Below are positions 43,616 through 52,030 of a stretch of DNA of 64,000 nucleotides, piece by piece. Source of the stretch: CAVVFX01 sp963747535 (GTDB taxonomy: Bacteria; Acidobacteriota; Terriglobia; Bryobacterales; Bryobacteraceae); the NCBI GenBank assembly GCA_963747535.1, contig CAVVFX010000007.1:248001-312000 (forward strand), written 5' to 3'. The notes under the pieces are model-generated. The model made no database searches, was not told the origin of the DNA, and saw only the letters and a list, made by a program, of their open reading frames with translations. Both the position numbers and the translations under genes were made by a program. The number at the start of each line of letters is the position of its first letter. Position 1 is the stretch's first letter.

Positions 43616-44523
43616 TTCCGCCGCCCACCCGCCGGAGTTTGCTGATCAGCGCCGCGGCAGCTTGGCCGTTTACCTTCAGTTCAACTCGCGCGGCCGGCCC
43701 CGGAGAGCGCATCATCGAGTCGCACGTCCATCTTTTCCTTCCCGAATTTGCCTATCACCCCAACGCTTCTTACCGTCCTCCGGCCCATCCGCTGGGCGAC
43801 TACCTGGCCTTTCTCAAAGAGGCGCCGATCGAACGCGTGCTGGTGGTGCATCCCGAGCCCTATCAGGACGATCACCGGATCCTCGAGTTCATCTTTCGCA
43901 GTGAGCCCTCGCCCCTGTTTTTCAAGTCGACGTGCCTGTTCGATCCCATCGACCCCGCTACGCCGCAGCGCATGGCAGCCTTGAGCCGGCAGTATCCCGA
44001 CCGGATTGCAGGCATCCGCATACACGAAGTTCACAAACCTGGGACACCGTCGTCCATCGCCGGCCCGATCAAGGATCGTGACCTCCGGCATCCGGGCGTG
44101 AAGAATGTTTTCCGTCAGGCGCAGCAATTGAATATGGTGGTCCAGTTCCACTTCATTCCGTTCCATTCTCCGCAGATTTCCGAACTCGCGCGCGAGTTTC
44201 CGGATGTGCCGCTGGTTCTCGATCACCTCGCCCGTGCACATGAGGGTTCGGCGGCCGAAGTGGATCAGGTAATGCGGCTGGGCAAGCTACCCAACGTGTA
44301 TATGAAGTATTCGGGTCCGTACGCCGCCGATGCGGACCTGGCGCGCAGGGCGTTCGACGCGTTCGGCCCCAATCACATGATCTGCGGAACGGTTGGCATG
44401 AACGCCGTTGAGTATGCAAAATGGAGTGCCGGTTTCGAGCGTGCTTTCGGGTCGCTGGCCGCTCCGGATCGCGAAAAACTGCGCGTCAGCACGGCCAAAA
44501 GGCTATTCCGTTGGCACGGATAA
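43612..44523 (+). CDS. Amidohydrolase-like TIM-barrel protein, Tat or Sec exported
   Basis: The 303-residue protein has a leader (RRSLLISAAAAWPFTF) and an amidohydrolase-2 fold with the metal motif ESHVHLF, FHFIPFH, VLDHLARAHEG and VYMKYSGPYA. The usual C-terminal Asp (GSDWP-type) is replaced: the sequence reads HMICGTVGMNAVEYAK. The metal site may be incomplete. ATGA overlap links it to the anti-sigma gene, so it is part of the sigma operon and may be a sensor or an ordinary decarboxylase-like enzyme. Confidence 0.8.
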   Translation: MIPPPTRRSLLISAAAAWPFTFSSTRAAGPGERIIESHVHLFLPEFAYHPNASYRPPAHPLGDYLAFLKEAPIERVLVVHPEPYQDDHRILEFIFRSEPSPLFFKSTCLFDPIDPATPQRMAALSRQYPDRIAGIRIHEVHKPGTPSSIAGPIKDRDLRHPGVKNVFRQAQQLNMVVQFHFIPFHSPQISELAREFPDVPLVLDHLARAHEGSAAEVDQVMRLGKLPNVYMKYSGPYAADADLARRAFDAFGPNHMICGTVGMNAVEYAKWSAGFERAFGSLAAPDREKLRVSTAKRLFRWHG

Positions 44524-44542
44524 CGGACAGCGGATAACGGCC

Positions 44543-44956
44543 TTACTTCCTGAGCGTCTTCAGATACGCCAGGACCGCCTCGGCGTCTTGCTTTGTCATG
44601 CGAAAACCCGGCATCGGCTGGCGAAGCGGAGCGCCGGTTTTCCAGATGCCGGTGGTCCACAGCCGGATCAACTCCTCATCGGTCCCGGGAGGCGTGCCGG
44701 CAAGACGGGGCGCGTAGATGGCCCAGCCGGGTACGGCTTGCAGTATCGGGGCGCCTGCCAGCCGCCTGCTGGAGTCGATTTGGCCGGCTTCATTGCGAGG
44801 CGTGTGGCAGCGTTCGCACATCGCTACGGATTCCACGATGTATTTGCCGCGCTCGGCGTCTCCGGTAAGTTTTGTGTCCTGGGCGTTTGTGAGTTGGACC
44901 CGATCCGCCGCGAACAATAAGAAAGCGGCCAGTGAATAACGGGCAAATTGATTCAT
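44543..44956 (-). CDS. Periplasmic class I cytochrome c
   Basis: The 137-residue protein has a signal peptide (ARYSLAAFLLFAADRVQL) and one haem site CERCHTP, with the distal Met probably in QPMPGFRM. It ends with the usual helix ILAYLKTL-like VLAYLKTLRK. It is a soluble electron carrier, perhaps for one of the dehydrogenases in the window. It converges with the amidohydrolase gene. Confidence 0.9.
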   Translation of the reverse strand: MNQFARYSLAAFLLFAADRVQLTNAQDTKLTGDAERGKYIVESVAMCERCHTPRNEAGQIDSSRRLAGAPILQAVPGWAIYAPRLAGTPPGTDEELIRLWTTGIWKTGAPLRQPMPGFRMTKQDAEAVLAYLKTLRK

Positions 44957-45184
44957 GGGTTGATCCTTTTGCTTTTGGTCAGTCCTCTAGAGTAGCGCAA
45001 AACGCGGAACGCGGGTTGCTATGAAAACACCTTGTGGGGCGGATGACCCACGCCCGCACGTGCCCGCACGTCAGGGTTTCCGAAAGACGCGGACGTAGTC
45101 AATCATGTATCGCTGGGGAAAATGGACCGCGGCCTGCCCCGCGGTTAGCGGCTATTAAAGAACAGAAGCGATCCAGGGATCGCG

Positions 45185-45210
45185 GCGGACCATGCGAAAT
45201 GATGGTCTGC
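45185..45210 (+). repeat. Diverged hairpin of the three-hairpin repeat family
   Basis: GCGGACCAT and ATGGTCTGC pair around GCGAAATG. The loop differs from the T-rich standard. It lies in the 265-base gap between cytochrome c and the TonB fusion gene, where I see no gene. Confidence 0.45.
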
Positions 45211-45221
45211 TCACGAAAACG

Positions 45222-46793
45222 CTATTGTTCAAAAACAAAGTGGATGGTCCGGCTGCTGGCCACGGGTTTGCCCGCTTGTGTGGCCGGCTTGAAGGTCCAT
45301 TCTTTGGCCGCCGCGACGGCGCGCTCTGCCAGGTAATTGATCAACCCCTCGCCGTGTTGGATCGGCACGGCACTCGTTACACGGCCCTGGCGGTCAATCG
45401 ACACCTTTACGTCGATGGGTTGGGGCGCGGTGATGCGTGGGCGAATTCCTTCCGGAACCTCCGGGGCGACGCGGCTCACGACTTCGGGTTCCACATATCC
45501 GGCCTCGGGAGGAGCTTCCGGCTTCGCCTCAGGCTTGGCAGGCGGAGGCATCGGAGACTGTTTTGGGACCGGCCTCGTCGCTGCGACTGTCTCTGCGGGT
45601 TTCAGCAGCACGCGGTACGTCTCGCTTGACAGAGAGTTGTCGGGCAGCACCAGTTCGAGCCGGAAAGCGATATCATCGCCAATCGGACGGTAAGTGGCCA
45701 CCCCTGCCCGAATTTGCGCGGCGTCCAGCGGGATGCGCTCGTGAGAATCAACCTCGGCCACATTAAGGGCGCCGCGCATCGCGTCGCGTGCCGCCGGCGA
45801 GTTGGGATCCCAGGTGATCCGCCAGCCACCTTCACCGGGTTGCACCGCGAGTCCAAGCGTGGCGACTCGAGCCACGGCCGTCCGGGCGGCTTCTCCCTCG
45901 CCGCTGTCCCCTCTGTATTGCCACCAAAGCAGCCCCAGTGCGGCGACGATCATGAGGCCCGCGGCGACAATTTCCCATTGCAGGCTCTTCCGCCGTTTGC
46001 TGGATTCGGGAGCGGCTTGCGGAGTTTCCGGGGGTTCCGGGTCTTCCGTCTTCTGCGGCGGTGTGGCTTGGTTCTCCAAGGGATCCAGCCAGCTTGGGTC
46101 GAGCGATCGCCGTTCGAGCGAGGGTGCGGAATCCAGTTCCAGGGACTCCTGAATCGGCTTGGGAGAGATCTTCGCGGGAGGGCTCGTCGTCGCAGGAGCA
46201 TGGTGCACCTCCGGCTCCGGTTCCGGTGGAGCGGGTGGAGGAATACCGCCCGGAACGCTGCCCACAAAAGGAAATTCGCGGCCCACCGGGCGCGTTTCCA
46301 AGGTGCCGCGCTCGAAGAAAAAGTAGCTGCCGGTGACGGTCCGGGTAGCCGTCGGTTTGATGAGTAAGATGAGGCCCGATAGTCCGGGAAACATCCGCGT
46401 GGCAAGTTCCCGGTCGGAGGACTCGAGTCCGAAACCCGGGCGCGTATGGCTGCGGTAGTAGCCCAGGATTTCCGCAGCCGGGTGACGCGCCATAGCCGCG
46501 CGAAATCCCGCCTGACCACTATCGGACAGGATGAACGAAGGACCGTAAAGGTAGTCGCACGGAACGGGTTCGAAGCCGGTGATCAGAATCTCCGTGACCC
46601 GCCCGATGCGGACGCCACCGATCAGTACCCCGCCGGCTTCCGCACCCCGGCGCGGAACCGATTGGTACGCTTCATAGACGTACCCGGCGATGCGATCAAC
46701 CAGGCTGGTTGGAATGGAGACGAGCGTCGAACCGTCATCGGAACGCCACTCGATATTGGCCGGAGAATCGGCGATTTGTTGCCGCAGGCTCAC
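45222..46793 (-). CDS. Fusion of a degenerate JAMM/MPN-like domain with TonB
   Basis: The 523-residue protein starts with an MPN/JAB-like domain (about 25-165): the Glu in AEAGGVLIGG (Glu52), then GYYRSHTRPGFGLESSD. The JAMM pattern HxH-x7-SxxD is reduced to R114-S-H116, Glu124 and Asp127, so the zinc site is not complete. A Pro/Glu-rich linker (180-265) leads to KRRKS and one membrane segment at 272-292, a periplasmic beta domain, another Pro-rich linker, and a C-terminal TonB domain (VKVSIDRQGRVTSAV, AVAAAKEWTFKPA). The MPN part should be cytoplasmic and the TonB part periplasmic. Length far exceeds usual TonB. No ExbBD genes are near. Confidence 0.83.
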   Translation of the reverse strand: MSLRQQIADSPANIEWRSDDGSTLVSIPTSLVDRIAGYVYEAYQSVPRRGAEAGGVLIGGVRIGRVTEILITGFEPVPCDYLYGPSFILSDSGQAGFRAAMARHPAAEILGYYRSHTRPGFGLESSDRELATRMFPGLSGLILLIKPTATRTVTGSYFFFERGTLETRPVGREFPFVGSVPGGIPPPAPPEPEPEVHHAPATTSPPAKISPKPIQESLELDSAPSLERRSLDPSWLDPLENQATPPQKTEDPEPPETPQAAPESSKRRKSLQWEIVAAGLMIVAALGLLWWQYRGDSGEGEAARTAVARVATLGLAVQPGEGGWRITWDPNSPAARDAMRGALNVAEVDSHERIPLDAAQIRAGVATYRPIGDDIAFRLELVLPDNSLSSETYRVLLKPAETVAATRPVPKQSPMPPPAKPEAKPEAPPEAGYVEPEVVSRVAPEVPEGIRPRITAPQPIDVKVSIDRQGRVTSAVPIQHGEGLINYLAERAVAAAKEWTFKPATQAGKPVASSRTIHFVFEQ

Positions 46794-46926
46794 ATCCTAT
46801 GGTAACGGGAGCGCCGTGTGTGGCGCGCTAAGAACAGCGAAAAAGAATGTGGGATTTTTCACTACGGTCGCGTGGGACACTGCCACTCAATCCTGCCCGC
46901 AGCCTGCCAGTGACCGGCCCCCGTAG

Positions 46927-46969
46927 GGCAGGCCATCGTTTTTTGTGGTCTGCCGGCTGCAGAGCAGCC
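46927..46969 (+). repeat. Three-hairpin repeat copy
   Basis: GGCAGGCCA, TCGTTTTTTG, TGGTCTGCC, then GGCTGC-AGA-GCAGCC. Two adjacent hairpins, the first with one G.T pair. It lies in the 225-base gap between the histidine kinase and the TonB fusion; no gene is seen there. Confidence 0.8.
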
Positions 46970-47018
46970 CGCGCTGTTCCTGGAGAAGCGGCTCTTTGCG
47001 CCTGCGTGCAAACGCCTT

Positions 47019-48854
47019 TCACACTTGAGAACTCGAAGGAGCCGCGCACGTCGGATCGGACGATGTGCCGTCGAGGTGTCGTTCCGGCCCTTCTTTCCCC
47101 CCGTCGCCTATGCCCTGCGAATAGAGCGGCAGTTTCATCAGGAAACGGGCACCCGCGGTTCCAGCTGGATCGAGCAGCAAATCACCCCCATGATCGAGGA
47201 GGGTCTGGCGTGAGAAGGAAAGTCCTAATCCCAAGCCATTCGGCTTGCCAAAACTGACGAACGGCTGGAACAGCGTATCACGGATTTCGAGCGATATTCC
47301 GGGTCCCGAGTCCTCCACCGTCACGACCTCGAACGCGCCTTGCTGGCTGGCGGTGATGCGCAGCGTGCCACCGTGGGTCATGGCTTCCAGCGCGTTACCG
47401 ATCAGATTGAGAAAGACCCGTTCCATCCGAAAACGCTGCATCGTTATCTCCACGCTTTCGTCGATTTCGATCTCCACATTCACCGACTGCGACTCCTCGA
47501 TGGCCGCGTAGGCCTGGTTTGCCGCCAACACAATATCGCGCAGCCGGCAGCTTTCAAACGCCTGCGCCTTGCCTCCCGCTACGCCCGAAAGATCCTGCAA
47601 CAGTTCCTGGATGGTGCGCGAAGATCGATAAATATTCCGCGCAAGCCGGCGCACCTGGTCGGGCGAGAGTTCCCGGTCCACCAGCATCTCCGCGCCGCCG
47701 TAGATCGCCGCGAGAGGATTCCGCAGGTCGTGAACGATGGAGGTCGCCAGGCGGCCGATGGTTGCGATGCGCTCCTGACGGATCAACTCCTGCCGCGCGC
47801 TTTCGATCGAAGCTCCCATCGCGTTAAACGTGGCAGCCAGACGGCCGATTTCGTCGGAGCTCTCAATCCGCACCTGGTGCGAAAAGTTTCCACGCGCAAA
47901 TTCAGCGGCGGCCCGGTCGAGCCGCTCCACCGGACCTAAAATGTTGCGGGCCAGCAGCCAGGTGAGAGCCAGCGCAATCATGAGCGCGGCCAACCAGATG
48001 AGCATGACGACGATCTGCAACAGCCGGATTCGCTGCCGCGCTCCTTCCGAAGAGCGCACTACGCGGAGGTCCCCAATGGAATCTCCCTGCAGATTCTTCA
48101 GCGGATTCACCAGCACGATATTCTGCGCGTTGCCGAGCATGACGGTTTGTAGACCCGGGTCGCGCGGGTGGAACGCTTCCAACTGGCTGGTCAGCGCGGG
48201 CTCCAGAGTCGAGGCGATCACGTGGCCATTGGCAGTGAAAACGAAATCGCTTCCGCCGGTGGCCTCCTTCAGTTGATCGGCCGCGGTCGAATCGACCTCG
48301 TAGCCCGCAACCAGGACATTGAGCAGAGCCTGCCCTTCCGTGGCCTGCACGTATACAGGCGTAACGGCAATCTGATAAAGCCGGCCGTCATTGATCATGA
48401 ACCCGGAGGATTGGGCCGGGAATCGGAGACCCGCGTCGCGGACGGCGCTGATCTCGCGCCAATCGCGGGTTGGCGGAGATTCTCCGAGCGCCGTAATGAC
48501 CTGGCCGCGAGGGTCCGCGACGATGAAGATGGCATCCCGGCGCGAGATCTTCTGCCACAACTCGTCCGCCGTGTCGCGAATGGTAGCCGGATCGGCAGTG
48601 TTGAAGGCGGATCTTACGTCGGGCATGAGGCTGAGAATCAGACTGGTGGAAGCGAGTTTTTCCTCGCGCGATTGCCACAGGGATTTGTAAGCTTTGAAAG
48701 CCGTGCGGGTTTGGTCCTCCAGGGTCTGCTCCGTCATGTTGACCACCCGCCGCTGCAGAATCCAGCCGGTCGCCGCGAACAGAATGGTCAGCGCGATGGA
48801 TGTCGAAAGGAGCAGCTTTGGCAGCAAAGAGACTCGTGAGAGACGCCCGCCCAT
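47019..48854 (-). CDS. Membrane sensor histidine kinase with periplasmic sensor and HAMP domain
   Basis: The 611-residue protein has membrane segments at about 12-32 and near 285-305, enclosing a periplasmic sensor of roughly 250 residues that resembles double-CACHE/GAPES modules. HAMP (LGPVERLDRAAAEFARGNF) follows. The kinase core has H375 in SIVHDLRNP, N-box NLIGNALEAM, G1 EDSGPGISL and G2 GLGLGLSFSRQTLL. It is last in an operon after a cupredoxin, a porin and two response regulators. Its ATG overlaps the cupredoxin stop by one base (TGATG). It probably senses an envelope or redox signal. Confidence 0.93.
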   Translation of the reverse strand: MGGRLSRVSLLPKLLLSTSIALTILFAATGWILQRRVVNMTEQTLEDQTRTAFKAYKSLWQSREEKLASTSLILSLMPDVRSAFNTADPATIRDTADELWQKISRRDAIFIVADPRGQVITALGESPPTRDWREISAVRDAGLRFPAQSSGFMINDGRLYQIAVTPVYVQATEGQALLNVLVAGYEVDSTAADQLKEATGGSDFVFTANGHVIASTLEPALTSQLEAFHPRDPGLQTVMLGNAQNIVLVNPLKNLQGDSIGDLRVVRSSEGARQRIRLLQIVVMLIWLAALMIALALTWLLARNILGPVERLDRAAAEFARGNFSHQVRIESSDEIGRLAATFNAMGASIESARQELIRQERIATIGRLATSIVHDLRNPLAAIYGGAEMLVDRELSPDQVRRLARNIYRSSRTIQELLQDLSGVAGGKAQAFESCRLRDIVLAANQAYAAIEESQSVNVEIEIDESVEITMQRFRMERVFLNLIGNALEAMTHGGTLRITASQQGAFEVVTVEDSGPGISLEIRDTLFQPFVSFGKPNGLGLGLSFSRQTLLDHGGDLLLDPAGTAGARFLMKLPLYSQGIGDGGKEGPERHLDGTSSDPTCAAPSSSQV

Positions 48855-49558
48855 CAGTTTCTTACTCCCGGATAAACCTGATTTTCGTCAGTCACGGGCG
48901 GGTAGGGTCGGCCGTATTTATTGGTATGCGGAGCCGGCAGATAGCCTATCTCCGAAATCGCGATGGCGGGCAATTCCAAATCTGCATGTTCCACCGTTAT
49001 GTGCTTCTCGAGGGAGCGCAACGATGCCTCGGTAGCGCGTTCGTGAAACACATGCAGTTCGTAGTCGCCTGGAGGAACATCCGGAATGGCAAACGCTCCA
49101 TCGCGCCTGCTGACCGCGAAGTAGGGCGTTTTCAACACCACGATGACTGCGCTCATGGATGCGTGGATGTTGCAGAAGACGCGAACCACGCCGGGCCGCG
49201 TGAAACGTACGCTGCGCGTCGAGCCTGGAGGGTAGAGCGAGAGATCGAAAATCTGGCCGTTGTAGGCCGAGAAGGCGTTGTGAAAAATCGGGTCGTCATT
49301 CGGAAAGTCTACGAGCGTCCCTGCCGTGACGGCCAGAATGTGGGGCAGGAACATTTTTCCCTTTTGCCGGATCGTAGCATGCGCAGGGGGCAGAGCCGGT
49401 GCTCCTTCAGCAGGCATCAACGACACCACAATGCCGGAGTAGTTCGCCTTGGAGCGAACCGCCGGATCGCGCGAGTCCTTCAGGTCCACGCGCCCGGTAA
49501 CCGTGGCGGCGGCGAGTTGGAAAATCAGGCTAGAAAAGATAAGCAAGCGCCAGATCAT
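48854..49558 (-). CDS. Exported protein with cupredoxin-like CxxHxxM site
   Basis: The ATG at 49558 gives 234 residues with a signal peptide (WRLLIFSSLIFQLAAA). A beta domain follows with ligands in FPNDDPIFHNAFSA and VRVFCNIHASMSAV, the Cys-x2-His-x2-Met spacing of type 1 copper sites, and DGAFAIPDVPPGDYELHVFH, a carboxypeptidase-regulatory-like strand set. It is a paralogue in layout of the lipoprotein at 40150-40932. An in-frame extension to 49633 overlaps the porin gene. It is translationally coupled to the downstream kinase, so it may be part of the sensing route. Confidence 0.82.
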   Translation of the reverse strand: MIWRLLIFSSLIFQLAAATVTGRVDLKDSRDPAVRSKANYSGIVVSLMPAEGAPALPPAHATIRQKGKMFLPHILAVTAGTLVDFPNDDPIFHNAFSAYNGQIFDLSLYPPGSTRSVRFTRPGVVRVFCNIHASMSAVIVVLKTPYFAVSRRDGAFAIPDVPPGDYELHVFHERATEASLRSLEKHITVEHADLELPAIAISEIGYLPAPHTNKYGRPYPPVTDENQVYPGVRN

Positions 49559-50864
49559 AGTGGTTGTTGAGCCGATTGCCAATCGAGATATAAGTCGTGC
49601 GCGTCTGGGAAGCTTCGAAACTTCCCAGGACATTGGGTGCGAACCGGTAGAACAAATTAGCGGCCGTCACCAGATTCCTGCCGATCGCGCCCGCGGTCAG
49701 GTCGCTCGCGCGATCGGCTTCTTCGCCGCTATAGACATTAAAGGTGATCCGCGGAGTAACCGGCATCGATACTTGTGCCCAGCCCCCGATAGCATGAATC
49801 GGCACAATAGTGTCGCCGAAAAATGAGTAGCCTTGCCGCAGGGAACCCAGGCCCGCAATGTTTCTTCCGTCAAAGAACATCCCGGAGAATTGCAATTTCG
49901 ATAAAGGCGCGATCAGCCAGTCGACCGAGTAGATGTCGCTGGGCACCGATATTCCGGCGACGCGCGAGCTGCTGAAGTGAAAACCGGGTGCAATTTCGAT
50001 GCGGCGTCCCCCGCCGAAGTCCTTCCAGAAATCAAAGCGGCCCTCATAGCCCGGGCGTGCCGGCGACTGGGAGTTGGCGTACTCCGCCGGCACCGTGTCG
50101 GAAGTCTCCGCGGTTTCATATACTCCAACCTGCGCTTTGAGGCCCGCGGAATCGCCGAACGCGATTCGCTGCTCCAGACGTACCTGCGGTTGCCACAACC
50201 ACAGATTTCCCGCACCGGTGAGCGGCGAGACACCCACCTGCGCGAGGGAATTCGGTTCGCGAGGCGAGATGATCGGCTTGTCCTGTCCGACTGTGAGCGT
50301 CATATTTTTCCAGGCGAAATCCAGGGTTGCGATCCGCATCCGGACCAGGTGGTCCAGTGATGAACTGGTGCCACCGAAGAAATCGAAGTAGAGGGTCCCG
50401 TCGATTTTGGCGCCTGCCCAGGTCGGCCCGTCGAACAGCAGGCCAAGCACGGTCTGCCGGAAACTGGCTCCCGAGCTGCTCGGGCCTTCGGTCGTCTGCG
50501 CGGTGGTCGGATACTGCTGGCCATCGCTGTAACGTCCATTGAGGAAGGCATTGAAGAGGAACGTGCCCGTTAACTTAATCGGCAGATGCTGGGACGCTTC
50601 GACTTTCGTCTGGGCCTGTTCGTTGACGCGCTGTTCCACCACATCGAGGCGCTCATTGGCCGGCGGATTGCCCGCTTCCGCCGGAGGCGCCGGTGACGAA
50701 GCTGTCAGTTGTTCGCGAAGCGCATGCACTTCGCTCGCGAGCGTGCGATTCTCCTCTTCCAGCCGCGTAAGTCGGTCGAGGATTTCTTTGACGTCAGCAG
50801 AAGTCTGCGCGAGAGCGCAGACGGGGACGAATAAGAAAAGCATTCTACTGGGAAGAAAGTACAT
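49530..50864 (-). CDS. Outer-membrane porin-like beta-barrel with N-terminal coiled coil
   Basis: The 444-residue protein from ATG 50864 has a signal peptide (LFLFVPVCALAQ), a heptad-repeat coiled coil (VKEILDRLTRLEEENRTLAS) and then an extended beta-rich domain that ends in an aromatic residue (YDLALAYLF), as outer-membrane barrels do. It resembles DcaP-like or phosphate-selective porins. GGAG lies ten bases before the ATG. It overlaps the CheY-like gene by 20 bases and the cupredoxin gene by 29 bases, so it is co-expressed with both. Confidence 0.82.
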   Translation of the reverse strand: MYFLPSRMLFLFVPVCALAQTSADVKEILDRLTRLEEENRTLASEVHALREQLTASSPAPPAEAGNPPANERLDVVEQRVNEQAQTKVEASQHLPIKLTGTFLFNAFLNGRYSDGQQYPTTAQTTEGPSSSGASFRQTVLGLLFDGPTWAGAKIDGTLYFDFFGGTSSSLDHLVRMRIATLDFAWKNMTLTVGQDKPIISPREPNSLAQVGVSPLTGAGNLWLWQPQVRLEQRIAFGDSAGLKAQVGVYETAETSDTVPAEYANSQSPARPGYEGRFDFWKDFGGGRRIEIAPGFHFSSSRVAGISVPSDIYSVDWLIAPLSKLQFSGMFFDGRNIAGLGSLRQGYSFFGDTIVPIHAIGGWAQVSMPVTPRITFNVYSGEEADRASDLTAGAIGRNLVTAANLFYRFAPNVLGSFEASQTRTTYISIGNRLNNHYDLALAYLF

Positions 50865-51228
50865 TGAGTAACATCTCCAGCGTCTTGCGTACCGCGGAAG
50901 GCGAGTACGGTTTTGGAAAGAAAGCATTCGCTCCCAGCGCCCGGGTAAACTCGGGCGTGCCGGGATCGCTATCGCCGCTGATAACCAGTATCGGGACGTG
51001 AAGGTAGCCGGGATGCTCGCGAACCCGCCTGATCAGTTCAAACCCGCTCATCCGCGGCAGGTGTAGATCGGTGATGATGGCGCAGACTCGACGCTCAACT
51101 ATCAATTGCAAGGCCTGTTCGGCCGAGTCAGCCACCATAACCTCCACATCGGTGAGACCGGACAAGGCCACTTCGAGCGTCTCGGCGCACTGCCCGGCAT
51201 CTTCGACGATTAATACGGTACACGACAT
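50845..51228 (-). CDS. Single-domain (CheY-like) response regulator
   Basis: The 127-residue protein consists of a receiver domain only: acidic pair in VLIVEDAGQ, phospho-acceptor Asp in IITDLHLPRMSG, Ser in LVISGDSDP, Lys in AFFPKPYSP. With no output domain it must pass the signal by contact. The start ATG 51228 gives the usual start SCTVLIVED. It lies 7 bases after the DNA-binding regulator gene and overlaps the porin gene. Confidence 0.9.
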   Translation of the reverse strand: MSCTVLIVEDAGQCAETLEVALSGLTDVEVMVADSAEQALQLIVERRVCAIITDLHLPRMSGFELIRRVREHPGYLHVPILVISGDSDPGTPEFTRALGANAFFPKPYSPSAVRKTLEMLLNVLSSQ

Positions 51229-51235
51229 ACGTGGC

Positions 51236-51910
51236 TTACGGTAAGAAACGATATCCGACGCCATGAACAGTAAGAATATGGCGGGGCGCATTCGGTTCCG
51301 GTTCCAGTTTCTGGCGTAACCGGACTACGTGCGCATCGACGGTGCGAGTATTGGGGAACGACTCATAGCCCCAGACTGAATTAAGAATCATGTCGCGGGT
51401 AAGTGGACGATCCGGATTCTGCAGAAAATAAGTGAGGAGATTGTACTCTCCGCGAGTCAACTTAATCTCCTCCCCGCGCCGCGTCACCACCCGCCGCTTG
51501 AGATCCACGGCGTTGTCCGAAAAATTGATTACGGTGTTGGAGTCCGGCGACGTGCGCCGTAGCACCGCCCGAATGCGCGCCAGCAGTTCCCGCACGCCGA
51601 ATGGCTTTACCACATAGTCATCGGCGCCGATTTCGAGCAGCAGGACCTTATCAAATTCGTCACCCACCGCGCTGAGAATAATAATCGGAGTTTTCACGCC
51701 TGCGTCCCGGAGCCTGCGGCAGACCTCCACGCCGGTCATGCCGGGCATACGCAGGTCGGCCAGAATCAGATCGGGACGGATGCGCAGCGCCTCGCTGTAG
51801 CCTTTCATGCCGTCCTCCACCAGCGTGGCGTGAAATCCCTCCTGTTCCAGCATCAGGCCGATGGTGTCACGCAAGCTGTCATCGTCATCGACCACCAGGA
51901 TGTTTTGCAT
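51236..51910 (-). CDS. OmpR-family DNA-binding response regulator
   Basis: The 224-residue protein starts MQNILVVDDDDSLRD and has the receiver residues (Asp in LILADLRMPG, Ser in IILSAVGDEFD, Lys in DDYVVKPFG) plus a winged helix (LTRGEYNLLTYFLQNPDRPL, TVDAHVVRLRQKLEP, TVHGVGYRFLP). It heads the minus-strand operon regulator-CheY-porin-cupredoxin-kinase and may control this operon and the divergent sigma gene. A direct-repeat motif suited to this family lies upstream. Confidence 0.93.
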   Translation of the reverse strand: MQNILVVDDDDSLRDTIGLMLEQEGFHATLVEDGMKGYSEALRIRPDLILADLRMPGMTGVEVCRRLRDAGVKTPIIILSAVGDEFDKVLLLEIGADDYVVKPFGVRELLARIRAVLRRTSPDSNTVINFSDNAVDLKRRVVTRRGEEIKLTRGEYNLLTYFLQNPDRPLTRDMILNSVWGYESFPNTRTVDAHVVRLRQKLEPEPNAPRHILTVHGVGYRFLP

Positions 51911-51968
51911 TTTCTCTGTCCCGCATTGTAGCGAAGATCCGGTGGGAAAGACTCTGCTCCGTCCTCTA

Positions 51969-51990
51969 TTCACAATCTGTTTACAGCTAC
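51969..51990. promoter_or_regulatory. Candidate OmpR/PhoB-type operator (11-bp direct repeat)
   Basis: TTCACAATCTG and TTTACAGCTAC form a direct repeat with an 11-base period in the 120-base space between the divergent regulator (start 51910) and sigma factor (start 52031) genes. OmpR-family regulators bind such direct repeats. A single weak match, so only suggestive. Confidence 0.3.
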
Positions 51991-52030
51991 GAAACAACTC
52001 CCGGGGCAATTCATTTCTATCATCATCGTC

